Assembly (NCBI RefSeq): GCF_009208555.1
Contig: NZ_WFLI01000006.1
Location: 170,478 to 234,477 of the forward strand
DNA length: 64,000 nt
Direction: 5' to 3'
Origin: Janthinobacterium violaceinigrum
GTDB taxonomy: Bacteria; Pseudomonadota; Gammaproteobacteria; Burkholderiales; Burkholderiaceae_D
The translations under genes and the position numbers were made by a program. Under the pieces are notes generated by a model. That model had not been told where the DNA came from, did no database searches, and saw only the letters and a list, made by a program, of their open reading frames with translations. Shown here in pieces: positions 1-8,395 of this stretch; the stretch's first letter is position 1, and each line of letters begins with the position of its first letter.

Positions 1-468
1 GCGGAAGGTGAGCACCATGTCGGCCGTGCCCTTGGGGGCGATGCGGTAGGTGGTGGGCGGCGCGAAGGCGCCGATGGCTACCTTGCCGAAAGCGGCCGGG
101 TTGGCGTCGAGTTTTTGCTGGAAGCGCGCCGCGCCGCGGCGTGCGCCTTCGCTGGCGGACTGCGGGTCGTTGCCGGCGGCGATCAGCTTGCCGTTGTCGC
201 GCAGGTAGGGCGCCAGGATCTCCGTGTACCAGCCGCCCCCGGGCGCCAGTTCCACCACCGTCATGTTCGGCTTGATGCCGAAGAACGTCAGCGTTTCATA
301 CGGGTGGCGGGCGCTGTCGCGCAGCGCGTTGGCCGGCGTGCGCGCACTGCCGGCGATGGCCGCCTTCAGGGCCGTGTCACCCGCATCGGCGGCCAGTGCC
401 GCGCCGCTGCCGCCACAGGCCAGCATGACCGTCAAGGCCGCAGCCAGGGATACTCGCTTCATCATCAT
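1..468 (-). CDS. exported class I SAM-dependent methyltransferase, partial (C-terminus outside window)
   Basis: Reading the minus strand from 468 gives a protein that is open to the window edge, so the C-terminal part is missing. It begins with a signal peptide (MKRVSLAAALTVMLACG, probable cleavage after GAALA). It then carries a methyltransferase motif I, VVELAPGGGWYTEI, followed by LIAAGND. This arrangement matches the predicted methyltransferases of the COG4798 type, which have an SAM-binding Rossmann fold but are exported; their substrate is not known to me. Three consecutive ATG codons (468, 465, 462) follow a GGAG, so the exact start is uncertain by two codons. The next gene, on the same strand, ends 82 bp upstream. 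Confidence 0.75.
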   Translation of the reverse strand, partial: MMMKRVSLAAALTVMLACGGSGAALAADAGDTALKAAIAGSARTPANALRDSARHPYETLTFFGIKPNMTVVELAPGGGWYTEILAPYLRDNGKLIAAGNDPQSASEGARRGAARFQQKLDANPAAFGKVAIGAFAPPTTYRIAPKGTADMVLTFR

Positions 469-550
469 ATGCTCCATGCGTGATTGGATCGGTTGGTAAA
501 TTGGTGGCGATCGCCATCAATGCCGATCATCGGGCAAGCACGCTGGCCGG

Positions 551-1210
551 TCAAGCGGATTCCGTCCCCCAGGCGGCGGCATACGGGGGCAATTCGCAGG
601 TGTTGAGCGCATCGGCGATGGCCGCGCCACGGCCGTGCGTAAAGGGCAGTTCGCCCGTCCAGACGGCATGCGCCATGTCGCCCGCATCGTCGAGCGGCCC
701 GCCCGTGCGCTGCTTGACGGCGCATTCGTCGAGCGCGATGCGCAGCACGGTGGTGGCCGCGTATTCCTTGGCGCTGCCGCCGCGCACCTGTGCCAGGCGG
801 CCCGGCGCCAGCTTCTCCATCAGCGCGTCCATGGCCGCATGCTGCTGGCCGATGTCGCTGACTTTTTCAAACTGCCCGTATACCATCGCCGAGCGGTAGT
901 TCATGGTGTGATTGAAGGCGGAGCGCGCCAGCACCAGGCCGTCGAGATGGCTGACCGTCACGCACGCGTCGCCGTCGAGCAGGAGCTGCTTGAGCATGCG
1001 GCTGCCGTTCGAACCATGGATGTACAGGTGGTCACCGATGCGCCAGCAGGCGGTCGGGATGCAATGGCTGCCCTTGTCGTCGCGGAAGGCGATATGGCAC
1101 AGGTAGGCGGCATCGAGGATGGCGTGCAGGGCGGCCTGTTCATAGCTGGCCAGTTCGGCGACGCGGCGCACGCGGGTACGGAGGCTGGGGGGCAGGGCGG
1201 TAGCGGTCAT
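551..1210 (-). CDS. pyridoxamine 5'-phosphate oxidase-family flavin-binding protein
   Basis: The 219-residue product has the split-barrel FMN-binding fold. A segment near residues 30-60 (AYLCHIAFRDDKGSHCIPT) is followed by LYIHGSNGSRML and CVTVSHLDGLVLARSAFNHTMNYRS, the usual order in the flavin-nucleotide-binding/PNPOx-like group. The function may be pyridoxal-phosphate or flavin related, but no substrate can be read from sequence. The start at 1210 (MTATALPP) is chosen because upstream extension would run through the divergent promoter region. The gene is divergent from a MocR-type regulator 108 bp away. That is the classic arrangement for a MocR target, so regulation by that protein is likely (inference). 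Confidence 0.85.
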   Translation of the reverse strand: MTATALPPSLRTRVRRVAELASYEQAALHAILDAAYLCHIAFRDDKGSHCIPTACWRIGDHLYIHGSNGSRMLKQLLLDGDACVTVSHLDGLVLARSAFNHTMNYRSAMVYGQFEKVSDIGQQHAAMDALMEKLAPGRLAQVRGGSAKEYAATTVLRIALDECAVKQRTGGPLDDAGDMAHAVWTGELPFTHGRGAAIADALNTCELPPYAAAWGTESA

Positions 1211-1223
1211 GGTGGAAGTCCCG

Positions 1224-1252
1224 TTGGTTGAAGAAGCAGGCCGCACTATAAT
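1224..1252 (+). promoter_or_regulatory. sigma-70 promoter and probable MocR operator
   Basis: TTGGTT (1224-1229) and a perfect TATAAT (1247-1252) are separated by 17 bp and read toward the MocR-type gene. Just downstream TCTGG (1258-1262) and CCAGA (1277-1281) form an inverted pair centred in the intergenic region, a plausible binding site for the regulator. The promoter overlaps the leader of the divergent flavin-fold gene. Confidence 0.65.
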
Positions 1253-1318
1253 CGGCATCTGGCCCTGAAAAAAGATCCAGAACCGACAAATAATTTAGAG
1301 CCACAATGAAGGGGGCGC

Positions 1319-2803
1319 ATGGACTTCGCTTTGCTGCTGAACGCGTTCGAGCGCACGCACCGCGGGCGGGGCTGGTCGCGCCAGCGCCTGCTGCATGAAT
1401 GCCTGCGCGCGGCGATCCGCGGCGGCCAGCTGGCGCCGGGCACGCGTCTGGCCGCCACGCGCGTGCTGGCGGCCGAACTGGGACTGGCGCGCAATACCGT
1501 GCTGTACGCCTACGAGCAACTGGCCAGCGAGGGCTTTGTCTTGCCGGACCGGCGCGGCACCGTGGTCGCCGGCAGCGCTGGCGTGCCGGCGGCTGCGCCT
1601 GCGGCCGGTGGCAACGGTGGCTTGTCGCGCCGCGTGCAGCATTTGCGCGGCGTGGCGGGACAGGATGTGAATGCGTCGGTGGTGTTTCCCGCCGACGCGA
1701 TGGGCGCGTTTGCCCCCGGCGTGCCGGCGCTTGATGAATTCCCGCTGGCGCAATGGCGGCGCATGCTGGACCGCGCGTGGCGCGCGCTGACGCCGCGCCA
1801 GCTCAATTACGGCGATCCTGCCGGCGAGCCGCAGTTGCGCATGGCCATTGCCGACCATTTGCGCGCCGCGCGCGGCGTCGTGTGCGATGCGGGCCAGGTG
1901 TTCATCACGGACGGCACGCAGAGCAGCCTCGATGTGTGCCTGCGCGCCTTTGCCGACCAGGGCGACACCCTGTGGATCGAGCATCCCGCTTATGGCGGCG
2001 CGCTGGCGGCAGGCCGCGGCGCCGGCCTGCAGGTGACGGGCATTGCCGTCGACATGGATGGCATCGCGCCCACGGACGAGGACTGGCACGCGGCGCCGCC
2101 GCGCCTGATCTACACGACGCCGTCGCACCAGTACCCGACGGGTAGCGTGCTCAGTCCCGCGCGCCGCATGGCGCTGCTGGAGCGCGCCCGTGCCGCTGGC
2201 GCCCTGATCATCGAGGACGATTACGACAGCGAGTTTCGCCATGGCGGCCCGCCCCTGGCGGCCATGCAGGGACTGGTGGCCGATGCGCCCGTCGTGTATC
2301 TGGGCACGTTCAGCAAGACCATGTTTCCCGCCTTGCGCCTGGCCTTTATCGTCGTGCCGGCCCCGCTGGCCGGAGCCTTTGCGCAGATGCAGGCGCAGGG
2401 CGCCGCCCGGGGGCGGGTGGCGGAACAGCTGGCGCTGGCCGAGTTCCTGCGCAGCGGCCTGTTTGCGCGCCATGTGCGGCGCATGCGCCGCCTGTACCGC
2501 CAGCGTCGCGATGCCTTGAGCGAGGCGCTACAGCGCCATGCGTGCGCGGGCGCGGCCATCCATGGCGGCACGGCCGGCATGCACCTGGCGCTGCGTTTTC
2601 ACGATGCGGCGTGGGATGACCTGGCCCTGAGCCGCCGCGCTGCGCAGGATGGCATCGTGGCGCTGGCGCTGTCCGCGCATGGCACGGGCAACAGGATGGA
2701 CGAGGGCGCAGGCTGGAACGGTTTCCTGCTCGGGTATGCGCAGGTGCCGGCCGAGAACATGGATGGCCTGGCGCGCCGTTTGGGTGCGCTGCTGCCGGCG
2801 TGA
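1319..2803 (+). CDS. MocR/GabR-family transcriptional regulator with aminotransferase domain
   Basis: The 494-residue protein is a fusion of an N-terminal GntR-type winged helix (about residues 15-85, with LGLARNTVLYAYEQLASEGF as the recognition region) and a fold-type I aminotransferase domain (about 130-490). The PLP-binding lysine is visible as K333 in YLGTFSKTMFPALR, and LIYTTPSHQYPTG and IIEDDYDSEFR are the usual cofactor-contact motifs. MocR proteins use PLP or an aldimine as effector rather than catalysing transamination. The closest functional analogue could be PdxR-like control of vitamin B6 metabolism, supported only by the divergent PNPOx-like neighbour. The gene ends 10 bp before the convergent next gene. 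Confidence 0.93.
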   Translation: MDFALLLNAFERTHRGRGWSRQRLLHECLRAAIRGGQLAPGTRLAATRVLAAELGLARNTVLYAYEQLASEGFVLPDRRGTVVAGSAGVPAAAPAAGGNGGLSRRVQHLRGVAGQDVNASVVFPADAMGAFAPGVPALDEFPLAQWRRMLDRAWRALTPRQLNYGDPAGEPQLRMAIADHLRAARGVVCDAGQVFITDGTQSSLDVCLRAFADQGDTLWIEHPAYGGALAAGRGAGLQVTGIAVDMDGIAPTDEDWHAAPPRLIYTTPSHQYPTGSVLSPARRMALLERARAAGALIIEDDYDSEFRHGGPPLAAMQGLVADAPVVYLGTFSKTMFPALRLAFIVVPAPLAGAFAQMQAQGAARGRVAEQLALAEFLRSGLFARHVRRMRRLYRQRRDALSEALQRHACAGAAIHGGTAGMHLALRFHDAAWDDLALSRRAAQDGIVALALSAHGTGNRMDEGAGWNGFLLGYAQVPAENMDGLARRLGALLPA

Positions 2804-2813
2804 GGCTGGCGCC

Positions 2814-3593
2814 TTACTGCTGGTCCAGCATCCACTGCTTCAAGCCGTTGACCCAGTTCTTGGCAGGCAGGTTGAACTGCTTCTTGATGGCGGCGGCGCG
2901 CTCGTACAAGTCGCTGAAGTCGAGCGATGGCGATTTTTTGAAGGCCAGCACGACGATGTTTTCATCTTCCATTTCCGGCACCCAGACGACGGCGTCGAAG
3001 ACCAGTTCCATCGCCTGCAAATTCTTGTCGTAGTTGGGGAAGTCGCCGAAGACATTCGTGCACATGATGCCGTCGTCCGTCAGGCAGTCGAAGCAGGCCT
3101 GGTAGAACTCGGGCGTGTCGAGCACGGGACCGCGCGCCTCTTCGTCGTACAGGTCCACTTGCAGCGCGTCGACGGTGCCATGGTTGGCAGGGTCGAGCAC
3201 GAAGTCGAGCGCATTCATTTCGCGCACGTCGAGGCGCGCGTCGTTCGGCGGCAGCGCGAACTGGGCGCCGCAGATGGCGATCACGTTCGGATTGAGTTCG
3301 ATGGCCGTGACCGCGGCGTCGGGAAAGCGGCGGTAGCTGAATTTGGTCAGCGCGGCGCTGCCCAGGCCCAGCTGCACGATGCGTTTGGGCTGCGTCTTGA
3401 ACAGCATCCACATCATCATCATCTGCACGTATTCGAGCTCGATGGCGTCGGGTTTGTCCAGGCGCATGGCGCCCTGCACCCACTTGGTCCCCAGGTGCAG
3501 GTAGCGGATGCCGCGGTGTTCGGTGGTGGTGGCAGGCGGATGGCCCGGGTGGCTGAAAGCGGTATGGCTGGTGGAGGTAAAGTCGGTCGTCAT
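2814..3593 (-). CDS. spermidine synthase-like methyltransferase-fold protein
   Basis: The 259-residue product has the SpeE-type Rossmann core: QLGLGSAALTKFSYRRFP (motif I), AVTAIELNPNVI (acidic loop), and VDALQVDLYDEEARG after the third strand. In aminopropyltransferases the catalytic Asp lies in a GGGD-type context. Here the glycine loop reads GLGSAAL, so the true substrate may differ from putrescine and the annotation should stay at family level. There is no signal peptide and no partner gene. It converges on the MocR gene and is followed upstream by a terminator shared with the PEP-CTERM gene. Start 3593 has only a poor ribosome-binding site. Confidence 0.75.
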   Translation of the reverse strand: MTTDFTSTSHTAFSHPGHPPATTTEHRGIRYLHLGTKWVQGAMRLDKPDAIELEYVQMMMMWMLFKTQPKRIVQLGLGSAALTKFSYRRFPDAAVTAIELNPNVIAICGAQFALPPNDARLDVREMNALDFVLDPANHGTVDALQVDLYDEEARGPVLDTPEFYQACFDCLTDDGIMCTNVFGDFPNYDKNLQAMELVFDAVVWVPEMEDENIVVLAFKKSPSLDFSDLYERAAAIKKQFNLPAKNWVNGLKQWMLDQQ

Positions 3594-3619
3594 GGCGGCA
3601 GTTTAGCAGCCGGACGCAA

Positions 3620-3641
3620 AAAAGACGCCGCAGCGTCTTTT
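3620..3641 (-). terminator. intrinsic terminator behind the PEP-CTERM gene
   Basis: A perfect 9-bp stem (AAAAGACGC 3620-3628 with GCGTCTTTT 3633-3641) and a 4-nt loop ends in T residues on the minus strand, 12 bp after the stop codon at 3653. Confidence 0.85.
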
Positions 3642-3652
3642 GGGTGGGGAGC

Positions 3653-4177
3653 TCAAGATTGCTTGCGGCGTCGCGCCAGGAAGCCCAGTACGCCGAGGCC
3701 GGCCAGCAGCATGCCATACGTTTCCGGTTCGGGGACCGGGGCCAGGTTCAGGTTGAAGGTGCCGCCATAGCTGCCGCCATTGCTGTTGCCCATGACGGTG
3801 AGGACCATGGGGCCGTTGAATAGCAGGCTGGTTTGCGCCAGCACCTCGCCCTGGGCATAGCCGAAGACGGTGGGACCGCCAAAGCCAGTCAGGGCGATGC
3901 CGTTCAGGTTGGCACCGCTGAAGTTGATGGACGAAGCGTCGCTGCCTGTGACCGACAGGTTGGCCAGGAAGGCTTGCGCGGTCGAACCGAAAGTTGCGTC
4001 GGGAGTGAAGGTGAAGGTATCGGTAAAGGCGCCGAGCGGGCTGGGCGTGGCGTTGAAGCCGCCTGTCCACAGGTTGCCCGTAGTGTTGCTCAGGTCCACG
4101 TTGTACGCTGTCGCCTGCGCTGCACCGATGGAAGCTGCGCTCAGGAGCGCTACTGCGATGAGTGATTTCAGTTTCAT
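3653..4177 (-). CDS. PEP-CTERM sorting-signal protein
   Basis: The 174-residue product has a signal peptide (cleavage near AQATA, residue 23) and a serine/threonine/glycine-rich body of about 120 residues without cysteines. Its C-terminus is a textbook PEP-CTERM tail: VPEPETYGMLLAGLGVLGF, then RRRK. Such tails are recognised by an exosortase (EpsH/XrtA family), which cleaves the protein after export; these proteins usually accompany exopolysaccharide production. No exosortase or polysaccharide gene is in the window, so this is a satellite member of the system. It has its own promoter and terminator, so it is a single-gene unit. Confidence 0.93.
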   Translation of the reverse strand: MKLKSLIAVALLSAASIGAAQATAYNVDLSNTTGNLWTGGFNATPSPLGAFTDTFTFTPDATFGSTAQAFLANLSVTGSDASSINFSGANLNGIALTGFGGPTVFGYAQGEVLAQTSLLFNGPMVLTVMGNSNGGSYGGTFNLNLAPVPEPETYGMLLAGLGVLGFLARRRKQS

Positions 4178-4231
4178 ATTTATCCCCGCGAAAAAACGAT
4201 TGATGTTTCAAAAAAACCGTGCCGCTCAGAT

Positions 4232-4260
4232 AAATTATCGCCAAGACATTTCATTGTCAA
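4232..4260 (-). promoter_or_regulatory. sigma-70 promoter of the PEP-CTERM gene
   Basis: On the minus strand TTGACA (4260-4255) and TAATTT (4237-4232) are 17 bp apart, in an AT-rich stretch about 55 bp upstream of the start codon. The region 4261-4416 beyond it is markedly AT-rich and holds no other gene. Confidence 0.7.
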
Positions 4261-4416
4261 TGAGCTATTTTTATATCATTATGCAAACTTAAATAGCTTA
4301 TTTCTAACATACGGGCATGGCGCTCGAACTGTTGCAATATTTAAAACTCTAATTGTCAATATAATATTGAAAAATAATCGCACAGACGGTGATTGGAAAA
4401 ATCGTTACGGTGGTAA

Positions 4417-5748
4417 CTAGTTTCTGTCCGGCAAAGGAAGAATCAATGTCACCGCCAGGCCGCCGCCCTCGCGGTTGGCCAGCGTGATGCGCCCGCCATG
4501 GGCTTCGGCGATTTCGCGCGCCAGGGCCAGGCCGAGGCCCGTGCCGCTGCGCTTGGTGGAATAAAACGGCACCAGCGCGTTTTCCAGCACGGCGCCGTTC
4601 ATGCCCGGCCCGCGGTCGCGCACTTCGATGCGCAGCTGCCCTTGCGCCTCGCTGACCTGCAGGCCGATATGCTCTTCCCGCGAGCCCGATTCCAGCGCAT
4701 TCTTGAGCAGGTTGAGCAGCGCCTGCTGCATCTGCGCCGCGTCGAACACGGCGGCCTGGGCGGGCGGCGTGCCGTCGAGCGTGAAGGCCGCTTGCGAGGC
4801 CAGGCTGTCGAGAAACGGTTGCCACTCGCATGGCGCCAGGCGCGGCGCGGGCAGCTTGGCAAAGCGCGCATAGCCGAGGATGAAGGTTTCCAGGTGACGC
4901 GTGCGCTCCTCGATCGTGGCGAGGATTTGCGGCAGGCGTTCGGTCTGGCCGCGGCGCACCAGCTCGGCGCCCGAATGGGCCAGCGAGGCCAGCGGCGCCA
5001 GCGAGTTGTTGAGCTCATGGCTGATGACGCGGATGACTTTTTTCCACGTCTGCACTTCCTGGCGCCGCAGTTCCAGGGTCAGCTGGCGCAGCAGCAGCAG
5101 TTCATGCTTGCGCCCGTTCAAGCTGAAGCTGCGCCGCGCCAGGTGGTACACCTCTTCCTGTTCCCCTTCGCCGCTGGTGAACAGGCCGTCGTTGCGGCGC
5201 GCCAGCGCCTCGGCCAGGGCCGGCGCCGCTTCGCGCACGATGTCCGCCAGGTGGCGCCCTTCGAGCCGGCGGCCGTGATGCAGCAGCTGGCGCGCGGCCA
5301 GGTTGGCGTAGACGATGGCGCTGCCCTCGGCTACCAGCAGCATGGCCACCGGCGTGTTTTGCACCATGGTGTCGAGCAGCAGTTCGCGCTGCACCAGGTC
5401 CAGCCGCTGCTTGCGCAGCACGTCGCCCAGCGCATTGTGGGCCGCCACCAGGTCGGCCAGTTCATCGTTCTGCTGCCAGCGCAAGCTGAAGCCGAAGTCG
5501 CCGTCCTGGTAGCTGGCGACCGTGCCGCTCAGGGCGCGGAACAGCGACAGCATCGCCTGCAGCTGCGCGCGGATGGTAATGATGGCCACCGGCAGCACGC
5601 ACAGCAGGGTGCCCGCCAGCACCAGCAGCGGCTGGCCTGGTAGAAAATGCGCGAGCAGCAGGGCGATGACGATGCCCAGCACCAGCAAGGTGACGATCAG
5701 CGCCGTCCAGCGCGTGAGCAGGGAGAGGCGTATGGGGCGGTTTGCCAT
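4417..5748 (-). CDS. sensor histidine kinase of NtrC-type two-component system
   Basis: The 443-residue kinase has two N-terminal membrane helices (about 15-35 and 40-59) with almost no periplasmic loop, so it probably senses within the membrane or cytoplasm. Next come a HAMP-like linker (about 65-118), a PAS domain (about 125-225), the phosphoacceptor box VISHELNNSLAPL with H244, and a HATPase_c domain with NLLKNALES (N box), DRGPGM (G1) and GTGLGLALAREI (G2). The N-rich H-box is typical of NtrB-like partners of sigma-54 activators. It overlaps the regulator gene by one base (TGATG), so the two are translationally coupled and almost certainly cognate. Confidence 0.93.
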   Translation of the reverse strand: MANRPIRLSLLTRWTALIVTLLVLGIVIALLLAHFLPGQPLLVLAGTLLCVLPVAIITIRAQLQAMLSLFRALSGTVASYQDGDFGFSLRWQQNDELADLVAAHNALGDVLRKQRLDLVQRELLLDTMVQNTPVAMLLVAEGSAIVYANLAARQLLHHGRRLEGRHLADIVREAAPALAEALARRNDGLFTSGEGEQEEVYHLARRSFSLNGRKHELLLLRQLTLELRRQEVQTWKKVIRVISHELNNSLAPLASLAHSGAELVRRGQTERLPQILATIEERTRHLETFILGYARFAKLPAPRLAPCEWQPFLDSLASQAAFTLDGTPPAQAAVFDAAQMQQALLNLLKNALESGSREEHIGLQVSEAQGQLRIEVRDRGPGMNGAVLENALVPFYSTKRSGTGLGLALAREIAEAHGGRITLANREGGGLAVTLILPLPDRN

Positions 5749-7100
5749 CAGCCGCGCGCGATGCCCAGGCGTTCCATGCGCCGGTACAGCGCCTGGCGCG
5801 ACAGTCCCAGTTCCTGCGCCGCCTGCGCCACCACGCCCTGCGCGCGCGCCAGGGCGGCGGTGACGCTGTCGCGGTCCGGTTCCGTCGCGGCGCCATCCTG
5901 CGGCGTGCGCGGCGCAGGCACGCCTGCCAGCGGCAAGCCCGTTTCCTGCGCGCGGATCACGGGACCTGCCGTCAGCAGGCTGGCGCGCTGCATGACGTTT
6001 TTCAGTTCGCGCACATTGCCCGGCCAGCCATGCGCCAGCAGGGTCGTTTGCGCCTGCGCATCGAGCGTTTTCTCGCTGCCCAGGAAATGCCGCGCCAGTA
6101 CCAGGATGTCGAGCGGGCGCTGGGCCAGCGGCGGCAGGCGCAGTTCGATCACGTTCAGGCGGTAAAACAGGTCTTCGCGAAACGTGCCGGCCTTGATCAT
6201 CGCCGGCAGGTCGGCGTTGCTGGCGCTGATGACGCGCACTTTCACCTGCCGCTCGCGGTTCGAGCCGAGGCGCTCGAAGCGTCCCGTTTCCAGCACGCGC
6301 AGCAGCTTCATTTGCCCGGCCAGCGGCAGGTTGCCTATCTCGTCGAGAAACAGGGTGCCGCCGTCGGCCGCATCGAACTTGCCGTCGCGCGCGCGGGTGA
6401 TGCCCGTGTACGCGCCGGCCTCGGCGCCGAACAGTTCCGCCTCGATCAGGTCCACCGGCACGGCGCCGCAATTGAGCACCACGAAAGGACCGCTGGCGAC
6501 CTGGGAATTGGCTTGCACGATGGCGGCGATGCGTTCCTTGCCGCTGCCGTTCGGCCCCGAAATGAGCACGGGCACGTCGGCGCGCGCCACCTGGCACGCC
6601 AGGTGCACCACGCGTTCGGTGGCCGGGTCTTGCCACACCATGCCGCGCAGGTCGAAGTCGTGTTCCAGAGCATGGCGCTGGCGCTGCTCGGCCACCACGC
6701 GCTGGCGCAGCGCGCGGCTGGCCTGCCCCAGCTCCAGCAGGTTCTGCACGCTGGCGATCAGGCGCCGGTCGTCCCATGGCTTGGCCAGGTAGTCGGCCGC
6801 GCCGGACTTGATCAGGTCGACGGCCGCGTCGAGCTGCGTCCAGGCCGTCAGCAGGACCACGGGCAGGTCCGGGTAGCGCGCGCGGATGGCGTGGAACAGC
6901 GCGCTGCCTTCCTCGCCCGAGGTGGTGTCGGCCGTGAAGTTCATGTCCTGCACCACCAGGTCGATGGCGTGGCGCTCGAGCAGCTGCAGGCCCTCCTCGG
7001 GCGAGGCGGCGCGCAGCGCATCGATCTCGTGCAGCGAAAACAGCACGTCGAGCGCGATGGCCACGGCGGCATTGTCGTCAATAATCAGTACGGTAGGCAT
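5748..7100 (-). CDS. NtrC-family sigma-54-dependent response regulator
   Basis: The 450-residue protein has a receiver domain with phosphoacceptor D52 (VVQDMNF) and K107 in AKPWDD, then an AAA+ domain. Walker A reads GPNGSGKE (182-189) and Walker B GGTLFLDEIGNL (247-258). A C-terminal Fis-type helix-turn-helix ends in LSRQALYRRMERLGI. The loop that contacts sigma-54, normally GAFTGA, reads GAYTGI (229-234). The gene lies at the end of the ABC exporter operon, directly after the second permease (28 bp), and overlaps the kinase. A sigma-54 promoter stands in front of the operon, so autoregulation together with the exporter is the simplest reading (inference). Confidence 0.93.
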   Translation of the reverse strand: MPTVLIIDDNAAVAIALDVLFSLHEIDALRAASPEEGLQLLERHAIDLVVQDMNFTADTTSGEEGSALFHAIRARYPDLPVVLLTAWTQLDAAVDLIKSGAADYLAKPWDDRRLIASVQNLLELGQASRALRQRVVAEQRQRHALEHDFDLRGMVWQDPATERVVHLACQVARADVPVLISGPNGSGKERIAAIVQANSQVASGPFVVLNCGAVPVDLIEAELFGAEAGAYTGITRARDGKFDAADGGTLFLDEIGNLPLAGQMKLLRVLETGRFERLGSNRERQVKVRVISASNADLPAMIKAGTFREDLFYRLNVIELRLPPLAQRPLDILVLARHFLGSEKTLDAQAQTTLLAHGWPGNVRELKNVMQRASLLTAGPVIRAQETGLPLAGVPAPRTPQDGAATEPDRDSVTAALARAQGVVAQAAQELGLSRQALYRRMERLGIARG

Positions 7101-7128
7101 GCGTGCAGCATATCACTCAGGTGCCGGC

Positions 7129-8367
7129 TCAGGTACTGCGGGTGGCCGTGGCCGGCGAAATACTGGCCGCGCGCCACGCCGGGCCGTACACGGCGCCCAC
7201 GCCCAGCAGCCAGAACACCAGCGCGCCGGCCAGCAGGTAGCCGGGCGGCAGGCGCGCCATTTCCAGCTGGCTTACCAGCAGCTGATTCAGGCCCAGGGCC
7301 AGCAGCACGCCAGCCGCCACGCCGACGCTGGTGATCATGAAATTCTCCGTCAGGAAGTAGCGCAGGATGTCGATGCGGCGGGCACCGAGCGCGCGCCGCA
7401 CGCCGATCTGCTTGCGCCGCTGCGAGACCCACAGGCTGGCGATGCCGACGATGCCGCTGGCCGTCACCAGCAGCAGCAGGGTGCTGACGGCGATGAGCAT
7501 CCAGGACAAGCCCTGGTCGGCCAGATAGCGTGTCTTGCGGTGCTGCTCCAGGGTATCCGTGCGCACCAGCAGGCGCTCGCTGCTGGACGTGCGGATCGCC
7601 TGTTCCGCCTCCTTCATCAGGCGGTCGCGCTGGCCTGGCTCCGCCCGCACGGCAAACAGCAGCGAATCGCGTCCGCCCGTCAGGCGCGCCGGCAGGATGA
7701 TCGAATACTCGCCCTGGGCGCTGACCTGGCCGGTTTGCGTCTGCAGCCGTTCCACCACGCCGATCACGCGCATCTCGTCATCGTTGTCGCCGGTGCCATT
7801 GAACAGGGGCTTGCCGACAAAGCTGGTTTCGCCGGGCCAGATCTTTTGCGCCGCAGCGCGCGTCACGATCACCACCTTGGGGAAGCTTTGATCGACGTCT
7901 TCATTGATTTCCAGGACTTCGTCGGGATGGAAATCGCGGCCTTCCACCAGCTTCAGGCCATACGTTGTGACCAGCGAATCGGGCGTGACGTACATCGAGG
8001 TGCCGGCGCTGGCTGCGGCCTGTCCCCGTTTGGCCGCGACGTTGGTGCTGCTGCCGGAACGCGACAGCACCGCCTGCGTGGTTTGCGCCACGGAGAGCAC
8101 GCCCGGCACGGCGCGCAGTATCGCGGCCTGACGCTTCTGCTCGGCTATCTGGCGCTGCGGGCTGCCTTTCTCCATGCTCTGGACTTTGACATAGAAGATG
8201 TCGTTTTCGGCCGCCACGCCGGTGGGACGGGCGGCGATGGCCTGGCGCAGGTTGACGATGTACAAGGCGTTGGCCAGGATGGCCAGGCTGATGGCCACTT
8301 GCACGGCGACGAGCACGGCGCCGGTCTTGTTGCGCATCAGCGCCGACAGGATGGGGCGGATTTCCAT
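7129..8367 (-). CDS. ABC transporter permease, FtsX/MacB-like (second of pair)
   Basis: The 412-residue protein has one N-terminal membrane helix (about 14-38), a large periplasmic domain of the MacB-PCD type (about 40-270), and three C-terminal helices. A coupling segment SQRRKQIGVRRALGARR sits in the first cytoplasmic loop, diagnostic of the FtsX family. These proteins drive mechanotransmission-type export rather than classical transport. Start 8367 (MEIRPILS) is preferred to the upstream in-frame ATG because GAGG lies at the right distance. The gene is 28 bp behind the first permease. Confidence 0.9.
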   Translation of the reverse strand: MEIRPILSALMRNKTGAVLVAVQVAISLAILANALYIVNLRQAIAARPTGVAAENDIFYVKVQSMEKGSPQRQIAEQKRQAAILRAVPGVLSVAQTTQAVLSRSGSSTNVAAKRGQAAASAGTSMYVTPDSLVTTYGLKLVEGRDFHPDEVLEINEDVDQSFPKVVIVTRAAAQKIWPGETSFVGKPLFNGTGDNDDEMRVIGVVERLQTQTGQVSAQGEYSIILPARLTGGRDSLLFAVRAEPGQRDRLMKEAEQAIRTSSSERLLVRTDTLEQHRKTRYLADQGLSWMLIAVSTLLLLVTASGIVGIASLWVSQRRKQIGVRRALGARRIDILRYFLTENFMITSVGVAAGVLLALGLNQLLVSQLEMARLPPGYLLAGALVFWLLGVGAVYGPAWRAASISPATATRST

Positions 8368-8395
8368 GTGGGGCCTCATTGTGAAAAGGTGGGTG

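Noticed and set aside
4195..4225. GGCACG on the minus strand upstream of the PEP-CTERM gene, resembling a sigma-54 -24 element
   Set aside because: The -12 position reads TT where the invariant GC is required; a good sigma-70 promoter lies at 4232-4260 instead.
4417..6777. A 786-codon frame that appears to fuse a long N-terminus to the histidine kinase
   Set aside because: The first 340 codons are the out-of-phase shadow of the response regulator gene; the kinase starts at 5748.
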